Shown: piece by piece, positions 36,901 to 46,748 of the stretch
Layout of the letters: each line of letters starts with the position of its first letter
Position numbering within the stretch: position 1 is the first letter of the stretch
Virus record (IMG/VR): IMGVR_UViG_3300028008_000009
Span: 38,439 to 102,438 of that record
Strand: one strand, 5' to 3'
DNA length: 64,000 nucleotides
Origin: a virus
Position numbers and translations under genes: made by a program
Notes under the pieces: generated by a model
Seen by the model: the letters and a program-made list of their open reading frames with translations, nothing else
Database searches by the model: none
Told to the model about the DNA's origin: nothing

Positions 36901-39900
36901 AACAATAGGCCACTGGCAGAGTATAATAAACTCAACACCTGGATTCGAAGGTAACATATATTCTACCAACAACTATGAAGCGATAAACACGCACACAGTA
37001 TTTGGTGGTAACTTATTCATATACAAAGACCTTAGTTTAGTACACGATGCCTTGTACGCAAGCAACCAAATAGATTTAACTAATGTACTAATATCAACAG
37101 GTGAAGAATGGGATAATTTTAAAAGTAGATTCTCAAGTCAAGTAAGTAGACTTTATGCAAGCAAGCCTTACACATCGGTTAGAGCATTAGTTGACGAGGC
37201 ACTAAAATCAATTACAGTTATTCGCAAGGGCGGTGATTTATATTCAACGTCTAATATGGTTTACTTTGAAAAGACAAAAGCACAAAAACTTGTTATTGAG
37301 CATACTTTATCTTTTCCTACATTAAAATTAAAAAACAACATTCACAGCGATACTAACATACAAGACCATGCATATGTTTATATAACCGAGCTTATCAATA
37401 CAAAGCTATCTACGAGATTAGCAGTAAAAGATATTGACTATTATCAAATTGGTAACACAGTTACATTTACATATCAGCCAGTTGGTACAGCAACTGATAG
37501 TCCATACATAGAAGTTTATTATCATCAAATGGATGGCCAATCAAATGTTCCACCAAGTTTAACTAAACTTAGACTTGCACCTGCACATGTTCCAACATTT
37601 GTCTCCGGCACATTGATTGGACACGATTGTGCAATAAAAAAGGGAAGAGTAGATTCTGTAGTAAATGATATGAACTCAGACAAATTTGATGTCGTGTTAT
37701 CTGCATTATTTGAATTAGAGAAAAGAGTATATGCTGGACTTGTAAAAGGTGATAATATTAATTCGGATAACGAAAACATAAACTATGGATTTACTTCTAT
37801 GTTTATACCAAACAAGTCAAGAAAAACTTGGTACACATTAGACGTAGTTAATAATGCATTGTATAGACATTTCAAAAAATGGAAAGCTAAGTATATCGGC
37901 GAAAACATTACACCAGCAGGCTATGATGCTAACGATCCTAAAACATGGAACTGGAGCAATTCTGCAGTAGGTGGACATTTTAAAACTAACAAACTACCAG
38001 GGCATTGGACTGGAGCATACGAAGTATTGTTTGGAACACAAACTCCACACCTTACGCCGTGGCACATGCTTGGTCATGCATTCAAACCTACTTGGTGGGA
38101 TTCAAAATACAGTTGGGTTGACCCTACAAAACGTGCAGCTCTAATCAAAGCACTAAAGCATGGCTCTATATCAGAGACAAGACAGGACACAGAATGGGCA
38201 AACTACATGTGGGATTGGGATAATTATTGCCCAGTTAAAACTGATGGTTCACCTGAAAACATTGATAATGTGTTAGGTAGCGTGTCGGAATTCGACGCCG
38301 CACAAGAATTTGTGTTTGGTGATTGGGCTGGACTAGAGGGCGTGTGGAGAAATACTTCTGCAGGCAAGGCTGCATTAATAGATGTATTATTGAAACTAAA
38401 TCCAACAAAAGCATTTGGTAAATTTTACGCACCTGGTACTGCTAGACTAGAGAAGCATTTAGACTTCTTAGACAGAGACGGTAATATTAATACACTATCT
38501 TCTAATTTAATACCAGCAAAGATTTACAAACGAGTAATATCAGATATTACTATAGAAACTATAGATCAATTTGCACGTGGTACATTTATTAGACTTGCAG
38601 GACCACAAGGTGGAGTTGATGCAATAGTTACACCTAACTTTGTTGGCTCTTCTAATATGTCTTACATAGATGGAGTAAGCCTATCATCAAGAGGCAGAAA
38701 CTTAACAAACACACCTGCATTGTATACCAACTTTACACAAAAGCAAATTGATACTTCAACTGTTACATACGAAACAAAAGAAGTACAACATGTGTCATCT
38801 GGTATAGCTCAAGCATTATATAATTTTGTAACACAAAATAATATCAATTATAGTATTGATAATTTGCATAACAGAATAGATACACATTTTGGAACACGAC
38901 TAAATGGATTCTCAAGTAAACACTTGTTAGATTTTAAAACAGATACATTTGATACAACAAATCATACGCTTAGTGAAAATGATTTTGAACTAGCTATGTA
39001 TGAAAGTACACCTATTAATATTGCAATTGCAAGTTCAATTACAATTGAAAAGACAAACCAAGGTTGGCAGATTACAGGAGCCGGATACGGTAAACAAGAG
39101 TTTGCATTCTTTGAACCAAATTATACTAACTCAACTTCTTACACAAATGTACAAATTGGAACACACGAAGTTAAACAATATAAAAACTTCGCTCCTATAC
39201 ATAGCGTAATAGATTATGAAACAACACTTAAAAAGATACAAGATACTTATTCGTTCATACGTGGGTACTATGTATATCTTGAATCAATTGGTTTTACATT
39301 CCCATACAGCGGAGATAGTGTAGCAGTATCATTTGTCAAGTGGGCATTAAGTTCAAATTATGGTGATACTAAAACATTCGACTTGGGTACAAATTTAAAG
39401 TTTGCACCAACACACGGCAATGTATTAGAGCTTAACACTAGCATATATAAAGAAAATACAATAGCAACATTGGACAGCACAAGTATTGACACATCAAACT
39501 TATTCATTGATAGAGTCGATAATATATTGTCGTTGGAAACTATCGACAACACTATTATTGGTTCGGTTGGATTTGTTGTAGTTGAACATGACCATATAGC
39601 ATTGTTAAATGATAAAACAACATTTGGTGTTGTTGTTCATGATGATGTAAAAGATATATCACAAGATAGAGTATCATTTAGAGGATTAATAACAAGCAAC
39701 TGGACTGGACACAAACGTGCTCCTGGTTACCTAGTGTTTGATAATAAGATTGTTGAAAACTTTGATAGCAGTGTACAATCAATTGATGATTACTATAGAA
39801 CTGATAGCATAGATTTTAATCCAGCAATTACAAAACTAGAAGATATAACAATTGGCAACTCAAATAAAAATCTTGCAATATACGGAAAAGAATTTGATGC

Positions 39901-42900
39901 TATTAGTAAACGTAATTATTTCCAAGGACTAATTAAAGAAAGCGGCACACTAGGAAGCGTAGATAAAATTGATCGTAAATTTGCAATAAACAATTTAGAT
40001 GTTTCAGTTAACGAACAGTATATGCTGGCGAGAAGTTATTTCGGAAGTACCGATAGATTAGATAGTGTAGAATTTACATTAGACAATAATCAAAATCAAA
40101 ATAGCACACAGGCTATTAAGTTTTCTGATTATGCAATCGGCGAAACAACATATGACGATGTGTTATTATATAAACACAATGATAAAAGATTTGTTAACCC
40201 ATTTAAGAATAACAGTGTTGATAAATTTACAACAAAAGATATTACTCGCGTGGACAGTGTTAGCTTAACAGCAGGTTCTGTACTAGATGCTGAAACAAAA
40301 TACAAATCAGCAAACACACGTGGTATTGGTTCAGTGTACAATGCACTTGAGGACTATGCAACTATACCATCATGGATTAATACAAAAAGTTACAAGTTAG
40401 GCGATAGAGTTAGAAATCAAGGAAGACTACTTGAATGTGTAGTTGCAAGTACAACAATTACAAGAGGCGGCGATGCTGATATTAGCATACAAGGTGTTGC
40501 AGTTAATCCAGAATTTGATTACGGAACAATTGCTACAATAGATGGTGTAGCAACACAGTTTACTGATATTGTTAAACAGTATGCAACTATAGAGTTAACA
40601 GGCACTGAAAGCAATCCCACAGTTACACCAACGTCTAATGATACATTTTCAATTGACGGAGAAGCTATTTCGTTTAACAATCCAGTAGAAACACCAGTTG
40701 TTGATGGACCAGCAGTTGACGTAGGTGGCAACCCAGATCCAGAATTTAGCGATGTGACTGGCAAGAGTATTAGTATCAACGGTACGAACATTAACTTTGA
40801 TACTACACCAAGTGATGTAATAGAAACTTTTGCAGGCGAAGACATTGGTGTTACACCAAGTGATGTAGTAGAAAATATTACAGGTATTGCAGCACAACAA
40901 ACATACACAATTATTCAATCATTAAGTGGATCAACATATAGTGTCAGTGGTGTTACGGTTGACGGAACAGCAAACACAGACTTTACAATAAGCGGTCAAG
41001 ACATTACATTTAATACTCCAACATTTGCAGGTAGCGAAGTTATTGCAGTTACAATGACACATGCTACAGTAGTAGACTTAAAAGATACATTTACAATTGC
41101 ACAAGATCTGTCAGGGTTATACTTTGTTAATACAGTTACAGTTGACGGTGTTGTAAAAACTAGCCCAACACATTATTCAGTAAGTGGACAAGACTTAATA
41201 TTTACAGCAGGCAACGAACCAACAGTTGGTCAAGCAATTGTTGTAACAATGGCGCACACTTCTGTGTCAATGACAACAGCAGAAATTGTTGCTAGAATAA
41301 ACAGCGAACTTTCTGCAGCAAGCATCAACATAACACCTGGTGTTACTGGCGCCGTATTTGCAGATTTAAGTCCAACAGCACAGCCGGTAGATTCAAGACT
41401 ACGTATAAGATATTGGTCACCCACTATTAGTGACGACTTGATTATAACAGGTGATGCTGATATTATGATAAACGATTTAGGATTCCCTACAGCAACAACA
41501 ACTAGTCCACCAGAACAAAGTTTAGACTTAATACAACAACCATTAAACTTAGCTGGTATTATAACTCAGATTAATTCAGTTGTGGGATTACCTCACATAA
41601 CTGCATCTGCATCTGGTACTTCATTAAAATTAACAAGTGATAGCGGCGGCAGTAGATCTACAATAGTAGTAGCTGGAAATATTGCAGCATCAATAATGGG
41701 TACAGCATTAACAAAGGATGCAGTGTTGGAAGATGTACAAGTTAAAACAACAATGATAAATGCAGTACAACAAATCAACAATGCGCTAACTGCCGCAAAC
41801 AAAACTGGTGTATCACTAACAACAACAGGTAGTGTTGTTAATATTATTTCAACAAATGCAACACTTGAACTATCAGCACAAGGAGATAGCTTCTTATCAC
41901 AAGCAGGTATATCTGAGTTTGGAACAGTTAACAGGATTACAGATGATACAATTAATAATTCAATCTTACCAGCAGAATGGACTGACATCAGTTACAAAGA
42001 CCCAGCATTGTTTAATATTTGGGTTGCTAACGATTCAGATTATACTGTTGAATCAGTAGATACAATTAAAACAAAATTCTTTGGATGGAATGTATTCCAA
42101 ATGCAAAATAATGGACTGTTTCCAACTACAGCAGCTGACTGTCCAATATGTGCAGGTACATCAACCACCGACGGCAATGATGCACAGATCACCACAAATG
42201 TTAGTCATAACTTAGCAGTAGGTGACTACATTATGTTAATGAACACAACAACTATTCCTAATATAGATGGTATACACAAAGTAACTAAAGTTGAAGGAAC
42301 TGATAGATTTTACATAGACGAGTACATTGACCGATGCGGTAGTGCTTCGAGTATCATGTTATTACGTTCTGTAAGATTTGATACAATTGCAGATAGAACA
42401 GCAGCACTTGAAACTACAAAATGGAATGTACCACCTGGATCAAATGTTTGGACAGACTACAATGCAAATGGAGAGCGTTCTGTAAATGTGTTTAGTTTAG
42501 ATTATCCAAATGATGGTGGAGCAGTATTAACTGGTGCAAGTTATACAGCGGGTTACTTAAATGCAAATGTTAATCAAAGTACACCTCCATACACATTGAA
42601 TTCAATACGTAGTGCTACAAAAGTAATTACAAATACAGACTTAGACAATATTACAATATATGACTATGAGAACAATACACCTATACTTGATTTAGAATTG
42701 TATGACCCGATGCGTGGAATTATTCCTGGCGTTGCAGATGCAGAGATTGATGTTAAGAGTGTACATGATGTAGCTATATATAATACATCTACAGAAGAAA
42801 CATACGAAGCAGATGAAGATAACGCTTGGGGCAACGAAGAAGTAGGCAGACGTTGGTGGGATACAGGCAGAGTAAGATTTTACGATTACGACCAAGGTGA

Positions 42901-45181
42901 TATCAATGACAAGGCAATCAATTGGGGTAGGCAGTTTATTGATAGTGAAATTGTAGTCTGGGAATGGACCAAAAGTACAGTAGCACCAGATGATTATGCA
43001 AAGGCAGTTGCTGGCAACAAAGTAATGTTTGGTGTACCAGCTAGTGGTACAGCATATGCTGAATTTGATGCAATTAAAAACCAAAACGAATATTATTATA
43101 CATTACAAACTGTTTGGAATAACAAAACAGCAACAAATGATAATGTATACTACTTCTGGGTACGCAACAAAGAAACTATTGGCAGTAAAGATAAAAATAT
43201 TATCACAAGTGAGGTTGAAAATATTATTGCAAACCCAAGTGCAAACGGCATATATTGGTTCTCAATAATTGACAATGATGCTATTATTTTATCGGACATT
43301 TGGGATTTTGTTAACAAAAAAGTTGTGGTACAATTAAACAAAAAGTTAATAAGTAACAATCATCAAAATTGGATACTGTTAAGCAAGGACTCAGATATTG
43401 TTCCTGATTATTGGTACACTGGTTTAGTAAACAATTTAGCTGCGCACGATAAAAACGAATTACGTATTCCAGATTTTAACAAACATCCATATGCAAGATA
43501 CGGTGATGACAGAGCTAATAGACAAGCATGGTTTGATGATGTACCTACTGCAAGAACAACCGCAGTTGACATTATTAATAGATTGTTAGTATCAGTTAAT
43601 GTTTATGATGATTGTAAAGATAAATTCCAATCTCAAATTAAAACATTAAAATTATTAGACCATACATGGGACTGGGCAGATTATATTACAGCAGATCATT
43701 CTTCAGAAAGCACATACATAACAGATGTTGAAACAGTTGAACAGCTTGAAGCACTTGATGTTTCTAATTATGAAACTGCAAAAATTGAAATCATAAACGA
43801 AGATGAAGTTGACAGATCAGAATTTTACACGTATACTGTTAGTGATGGATGGAAGTTAACTAAGAAGAAAAATGCTACAATCAAATTAAGCGAACTTCTT
43901 TTAGGTAAATCATACGCATGGGATATTGAAGCATGGGATACTACGCCGTGGTCAAATACTGCTATTGCAGATTGGTGGATTGGTATAATTGCAGTGTTAA
44001 GAGATACCGTGTTCGTTGGTAATCATCAAAGCAAATTTAATAAGTTTTTCTTTAGTATGATAGACTATACTATGGCAAGAAACTTACAGGTTGATTGGGC
44101 AATGAAAACATCTTACATACGTTTGAACATTAGCAGTGAACTAACACAACAAAAGAAATATAAGAAAGATAATGTTGCAGTCATAGAAGGTTATGTAAAT
44201 GAAGTTAAACCTTTCCATGTTAAGATAAGTGAAACAAATAGAAACTTTACTAACCTCGACAAAACTACACTGAATGTTACTGAACTAAGTCACAACAAAG
44301 TTATAACTATAAAACATGATAACAAAGGTTTAAACTTTGAAGGACTAGTTATAGATGCCAATGAAAGTCTAACCAAAGACATTGTATTAACAAACAAGGG
44401 TGTTGCTATTAAGAAATATACTATACTAGAAACAGATGCAATACTTGAAACACATGCTAACCAAGATGATGGCGAGTGGGATATTACAAGTGTCACAGAC
44501 GACACAGGCACTCTTGTAGTTGACGTTGATTATTATCAAATAGATCAAGTACTTATGTTTACTGTACCTCCAACTGGTGATATTACACTAAGTCTTAAGT
44601 ATCTCAAAGACATAATTATATCAGGAGGCGATGCAAGCGATACGCCTGGTACTATCAACGGCGGAATAGCAGACTACAGCGAATTAGAAAGATCAACAGA
44701 AGTACGTCTAAGACCACAAGAGGTTGTGTCAATAGTCGTGCAGACAAACAGAGCAGGATCAACAGACGATACAGAAACAAGAACATTTGCATATATCAAA
44801 GATGTGTTTAGTCGTGAACATGTATTTGCATTACAGGATGCTAAGAGCACAACACTTGCAAGCGATATAACATCTAACATTATATCAGTTGCAACAGCAA
44901 GTAATCTTGTAGGTGCAGAATATATATTAGTTAACGACGAAGTAATGCAAGTGACAGTTGATGGAAGTACAATACGTATTTTAAACAGAGCAGTCAACGG
45001 AACATTTGAACACAAACATTTATCAGGAAGTAGAATTACTGATATTACAGATGTTGCAGTATCATTTATGAATCCAGTCACTGACAGAAGATTTAATGAT
45101 GTAGGAACAACATTACTGGATAGTACAACAACTGACGAAGCAGTGTTGTTAAACAGTTTAGGAAAAGGCGTAGTGCTATAA
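33959..45181 (+). CDS. Giant 3740-residue baseplate/tail structural protein
   Basis: This single frame of more than 11 kb follows gp6 with a ribosome site (AGGATAAG). In T4 the next wedge gene after gp6 is gp7 (1032 residues); this protein may occupy that role with large additions, but no gp7 signature is recognised. The N-terminal 1500 residues are Asn/Asp/Tyr/Trp-rich. At about 2315-2440 two tandem beta modules share the pattern (T-x-T-I..L-S-G..V-T-V-D-G..Y/F-x-x-S-G-Q-D..V-T-M). A related unit appears near residue 900. At 2440-2660 repeated helical segments I-x-x-x-I-N-x-x-L/V resemble flagellar hook-associated modules. No signal peptide or enzyme motif is seen. Virion localisation is inferred from context. 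Confidence 0.75.
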   Translation: MAKKKAGSYNTPITKASNLLPQVFNTDVNKKWLDSTLDQMISKGSLKNVEGYIGDTSGKNRNVGDTYTSEQKLSPTVTVKDENKNLVDAITPDDIANSVNINFSEYNYSSANANKKYSYRPPINVNKFINYTNYAWVDQMPTYESVRTLNAATVDAANPSIPTGSDLPGGPSDGDYFALDTGGTVRTYRYSISINKWQPSKTTNAIYSKNGNNEGYTTSINPVELSANQLRYIVEDNNNTFALADQMLIRFVGDGWDPSSKIGTYLVTGTGNGIKLVPWYNWAYGTQIYPMTTKTTITVGGIWDESTVTIVSPNTNSSMWNNNLTHFGTMMTAYNEDANRLPIFDGFVFNNAESNPTQFMEDKLIVFGPEWVTANENPALDPLEYYKVYYTSRNSTTGDVSVNVFIDAMQENNAIKQYIATGVSEKVWEKYKDQLIGFDELTWDKSTAIVSAKDYIVSTTDSPFRTAWSRNNKWTDISTLKKVNELVHDGIDLKTLIESKNIAKRPIIEFDGKLNLWDWASYSPELGNNQWLGVADFMVKPTGDYALETVNGVLRFATPDKVEINPTDKTRIIFTESEHQNKVWKITLNGTHKQLTSVTDLQINHVMYVRNASPDTQDRLWTNSDVWFDGAKWKIGQQRIDNNQMPLFRLYTADGVALETLDGVVFNGSRVFNYKLGSGHVDKELNHSLSYKDVNGRAEYQFENYLFTEDYFQNVRSDANRDITHRRKIPGQYFFKHNNKLSTLYKQSEDIAGAETLLTTDVTSVKTDLEIAVGWNAWRTNRIVQLHQAGKECVLTELQNGVYLDKTNINHNNIYVGKSIQVEFDNLLENSNIKFKTVSGTEININNYDPNQTGYTHNVSGIEMWRDINYNIVLNVTTYNDKIIIEPDDLTLTNNYTIIPLDDYDEIDHTVEINGVHLSANQYTISADTITIPKELIKVNDIVDVRYTNNDNDNRATNISIPNTLKHNATNELIKDFTHSETIGHWQSIINSTPGFEGNIYSTNNYEAINTHTVFGGNLFIYKDLSLVHDALYASNQIDLTNVLISTGEEWDNFKSRFSSQVSRLYASKPYTSVRALVDEALKSITVIRKGGDLYSTSNMVYFEKTKAQKLVIEHTLSFPTLKLKNNIHSDTNIQDHAYVYITELINTKLSTRLAVKDIDYYQIGNTVTFTYQPVGTATDSPYIEVYYHQMDGQSNVPPSLTKLRLAPAHVPTFVSGTLIGHDCAIKKGRVDSVVNDMNSDKFDVVLSALFELEKRVYAGLVKGDNINSDNENINYGFTSMFIPNKSRKTWYTLDVVNNALYRHFKKWKAKYIGENITPAGYDANDPKTWNWSNSAVGGHFKTNKLPGHWTGAYEVLFGTQTPHLTPWHMLGHAFKPTWWDSKYSWVDPTKRAALIKALKHGSISETRQDTEWANYMWDWDNYCPVKTDGSPENIDNVLGSVSEFDAAQEFVFGDWAGLEGVWRNTSAGKAALIDVLLKLNPTKAFGKFYAPGTARLEKHLDFLDRDGNINTLSSNLIPAKIYKRVISDITIETIDQFARGTFIRLAGPQGGVDAIVTPNFVGSSNMSYIDGVSLSSRGRNLTNTPALYTNFTQKQIDTSTVTYETKEVQHVSSGIAQALYNFVTQNNINYSIDNLHNRIDTHFGTRLNGFSSKHLLDFKTDTFDTTNHTLSENDFELAMYESTPINIAIASSITIEKTNQGWQITGAGYGKQEFAFFEPNYTNSTSYTNVQIGTHEVKQYKNFAPIHSVIDYETTLKKIQDTYSFIRGYYVYLESIGFTFPYSGDSVAVSFVKWALSSNYGDTKTFDLGTNLKFAPTHGNVLELNTSIYKENTIATLDSTSIDTSNLFIDRVDNILSLETIDNTIIGSVGFVVVEHDHIALLNDKTTFGVVVHDDVKDISQDRVSFRGLITSNWTGHKRAPGYLVFDNKIVENFDSSVQSIDDYYRTDSIDFNPAITKLEDITIGNSNKNLAIYGKEFDAISKRNYFQGLIKESGTLGSVDKIDRKFAINNLDVSVNEQYMLARSYFGSTDRLDSVEFTLDNNQNQNSTQAIKFSDYAIGETTYDDVLLYKHNDKRFVNPFKNNSVDKFTTKDITRVDSVSLTAGSVLDAETKYKSANTRGIGSVYNALEDYATIPSWINTKSYKLGDRVRNQGRLLECVVASTTITRGGDADISIQGVAVNPEFDYGTIATIDGVATQFTDIVKQYATIELTGTESNPTVTPTSNDTFSIDGEAISFNNPVETPVVDGPAVDVGGNPDPEFSDVTGKSISINGTNINFDTTPSDVIETFAGEDIGVTPSDVVENITGIAAQQTYTIIQSLSGSTYSVSGVTVDGTANTDFTISGQDITFNTPTFAGSEVIAVTMTHATVVDLKDTFTIAQDLSGLYFVNTVTVDGVVKTSPTHYSVSGQDLIFTAGNEPTVGQAIVVTMAHTSVSMTTAEIVARINSELSAASINITPGVTGAVFADLSPTAQPVDSRLRIRYWSPTISDDLIITGDADIMINDLGFPTATTTSPPEQSLDLIQQPLNLAGIITQINSVVGLPHITASASGTSLKLTSDSGGSRSTIVVAGNIAASIMGTALTKDAVLEDVQVKTTMINAVQQINNALTAANKTGVSLTTTGSVVNIISTNATLELSAQGDSFLSQAGISEFGTVNRITDDTINNSILPAEWTDISYKDPALFNIWVANDSDYTVESVDTIKTKFFGWNVFQMQNNGLFPTTAADCPICAGTSTTDGNDAQITTNVSHNLAVGDYIMLMNTTTIPNIDGIHKVTKVEGTDRFYIDEYIDRCGSASSIMLLRSVRFDTIADRTAALETTKWNVPPGSNVWTDYNANGERSVNVFSLDYPNDGGAVLTGASYTAGYLNANVNQSTPPYTLNSIRSATKVITNTDLDNITIYDYENNTPILDLELYDPMRGIIPGVADAEIDVKSVHDVAIYNTSTEETYEADEDNAWGNEEVGRRWWDTGRVRFYDYDQGDINDKAINWGRQFIDSEIVVWEWTKSTVAPDDYAKAVAGNKVMFGVPASGTAYAEFDAIKNQNEYYYTLQTVWNNKTATNDNVYYFWVRNKETIGSKDKNIITSEVENIIANPSANGIYWFSIIDNDAIILSDIWDFVNKKVVVQLNKKLISNNHQNWILLSKDSDIVPDYWYTGLVNNLAAHDKNELRIPDFNKHPYARYGDDRANRQAWFDDVPTARTTAVDIINRLLVSVNVYDDCKDKFQSQIKTLKLLDHTWDWADYITADHSSESTYITDVETVEQLEALDVSNYETAKIEIINEDEVDRSEFYTYTVSDGWKLTKKKNATIKLSELLLGKSYAWDIEAWDTTPWSNTAIADWWIGIIAVLRDTVFVGNHQSKFNKFFFSMIDYTMARNLQVDWAMKTSYIRLNISSELTQQKKYKKDNVAVIEGYVNEVKPFHVKISETNRNFTNLDKTTLNVTELSHNKVITIKHDNKGLNFEGLVIDANESLTKDIVLTNKGVAIKKYTILETDAILETHANQDDGEWDITSVTDDTGTLVVDVDYYQIDQVLMFTVPPTGDITLSLKYLKDIIISGGDASDTPGTINGGIADYSELERSTEVRLRPQEVVSIVVQTNRAGSTDDTETRTFAYIKDVFSREHVFALQDAKSTTLASDITSNIISVATASNLVGAEYILVNDEVMQVTVDGSTIRILNRAVNGTFEHKHLSGSRITDITDVAVSFMNPVTDRRFNDVGTTLLDSTTTDEAVLLNSLGKGVVL

Positions 45182-45199
45182 TGCAAGATCACTAAAGGC

Positions 45200-45206
45200 A
45201 TAAATA
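45200..45206 (+). promoter_or_regulatory. Late promoter for the fibre genes
   Basis: CATAAATAGTAT follows the giant gene's stop by about 20 bases and precedes an AAGGAG ribosome site and the ATG at 45231. It departs from the usual C after the element. Confidence 0.6.
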
Positions 45207-45230
45207 GTATACAAGGAGTAGGCAGAAGCA

Positions 45231-45830
45231 ATGAATAATAATTTTAACGAGCAAACAAACATTTCAGTAGATGGACATGTCTTGATTAAGGACGTGGACA
45301 CGAATGAAGTATTGTTAGACAAACATAATGCTATTAACTTCCAGAACTTTGCTTTTGCAGTTGCAAATTGCCTAGCAAACAAAACGGAAAGTAGTGAAAA
45401 CTTTTACATAACCAAAATGGCGTTTGGCTATGGCGGTACAGAGATTGACGGTAATGGAAATATTACATATAAAAGTCCTAATGTAGATGGCAGTAATGCA
45501 TCTCTATATAATGATTTATTAGACGGCAACAATAACCCCTACTACAAACAAGTTTCAAACATAGAAGTGTTGAATGCAGAAGGAAGTCCATATACAGATA
45601 TATCTGTAACGGTTGTACTTGATTATGATGATCCAGGAACAAATGACGAGCAATTAGCTTTAGACAATGCATCAACCTTTGATACAAATACAGACTGGGT
45701 TATAGATGAACTTGCACTAGTTACCGAATCAGGTTACAAGTTAACACACCTAATATTTCATCCTATACAGAAGTCAAAGAATCGTAAAATAGAAATTCTG
45801 TATTCAATTAGAATCAGAGCAGGAGTATAA
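45231..45830 (+). CDS. Virion structural protein, unknown family
   Basis: This 199-residue protein has an AAGGAG ribosome site and heads the short fibre block after the giant gene. It is beta-rich, acidic and ends in two strands (R-K-I-E-I-L-Y-S-I-R-I-R). The N-terminal part reads VDGHVLIKDVDTNEVLLDKHNAIN, a fold opening seen in phage baseplate-to-fibre connectors, with A-F-G-Y-G-G-T near residue 65. No T4 counterpart can be named. A baseplate edge or fibre-attachment role is inferred from position. Confidence 0.6.
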   Translation: MNNNFNEQTNISVDGHVLIKDVDTNEVLLDKHNAINFQNFAFAVANCLANKTESSENFYITKMAFGYGGTEIDGNGNITYKSPNVDGSNASLYNDLLDGNNNPYYKQVSNIEVLNAEGSPYTDISVTVVLDYDDPGTNDEQLALDNASTFDTNTDWVIDELALVTESGYKLTHLIFHPIQKSKNRKIEILYSIRIRAGV

Positions 45831-45833
45831 AAA

Positions 45834-46748
45834 ATGTCGTATACAGTAAATTTAAATAATAAAACATTAACCGTAGAGTACGGAACACTTAATACTGAAA
45901 CTAGTTTAGAACTAGTAGGTAAAGATTACTTTGGGTACGGAGAAGCAATTGCACAAAACTTTGCAACATTGTTAGAGAACTCAGCAGTAAAAGATGACGC
46001 AACAGGTCCTGAAAATCCAGTTGCAGGTCAGCTATGGTATAAAAAAACAGCAGGCAGATTAGAAGTATACGATGGAACTAACTGGTCAGGTACTGACATT
46101 GCAGACAAAGTAGTAAAAGATACGGTTGGCCATAGTCATAACGTTCACATCATTGAAGCTACAGGCAAGTTTACAAATGGAGTTGCTGGAACAAATAAAC
46201 CTATTGCTGCATTTGCTAAAGAGTCATTTGATTTAAGTACAACTGATGCAGGCACGGCAGCATTTCTTACACATTTTCCAGCAGATAGAATAGAAGTAGG
46301 CTTAACAATGGCAACCGGTATGATAATGCATGGTACAGCCACTACAGCACAATATGCCGACCTTGCAGAATTATACACAAGTGATGAAGCATATGAGCCA
46401 GGCACAGTTGTTAAAATTGGCGGCGAGCATGAAGTAACACAAACAACAATTGAATATTGCCCAGAAGTATTTGGTATTGTATCCACAAACCCAGCATACT
46501 TAATGAACAGTGCTGCAACAGGTATTACTGTTCCAGTAGCATTAGAGGGTAGAGTTCCTTGTAAAGTTATAGGCGAAGTTCGAAAAGGGCAAAGACTAAT
46601 AGCAAGTAACGAACCAGGCATTGCACGTGCATTGTCTACATACGAAAAAGAAATAGGTATGGATTGGTTCCGTGTAGTTGGTCGTGCAATAGAAAGCAAA
46701 GACACATTAGGCGTTGGATTAGTTGAAGTAGTAGTTGGAGTAAAGTAA
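45834..46748 (+). CDS. Tail fibre protein with C-terminal G2-peptidase-like region
   Basis: This 304-residue protein has an N-terminal fibre motif (SYTVNLNNKTLTVEYGTLN) and NPVAGQLWYKK near 61-71, common in marine T4-like fibres. The C-terminal 140 residues contain YADLAELYTSDEAYEPGTVV (about 172-191), V-F-G-I-V-S-T-N-P, and GRVPCKVIGEVRKGQRL. This order, D-L-A-E..Y.. followed by G-x-V-S and V-A-L-x-G-R-V-P, is found in G2-peptidase-like C-terminal regions of phage fibres, where they assist folding or self-cleave. Catalytic residues cannot be assigned surely. The next gene begins immediately after its stop. Confidence 0.65.
   Translation: MSYTVNLNNKTLTVEYGTLNTETSLELVGKDYFGYGEAIAQNFATLLENSAVKDDATGPENPVAGQLWYKKTAGRLEVYDGTNWSGTDIADKVVKDTVGHSHNVHIIEATGKFTNGVAGTNKPIAAFAKESFDLSTTDAGTAAFLTHFPADRIEVGLTMATGMIMHGTATTAQYADLAELYTSDEAYEPGTVVKIGGEHEVTQTTIEYCPEVFGIVSTNPAYLMNSAATGITVPVALEGRVPCKVIGEVRKGQRLIASNEPGIARALSTYEKEIGMDWFRVVGRAIESKDTLGVGLVEVVVGVK

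Noticed and set aside
41593-41988. Minus-strand open frames inside the giant gene
   Set aside because: Several such frames exist, but all are antisense to a long well-supported gene, lack ribosome sites and look like Ser/Val-rich shadows.
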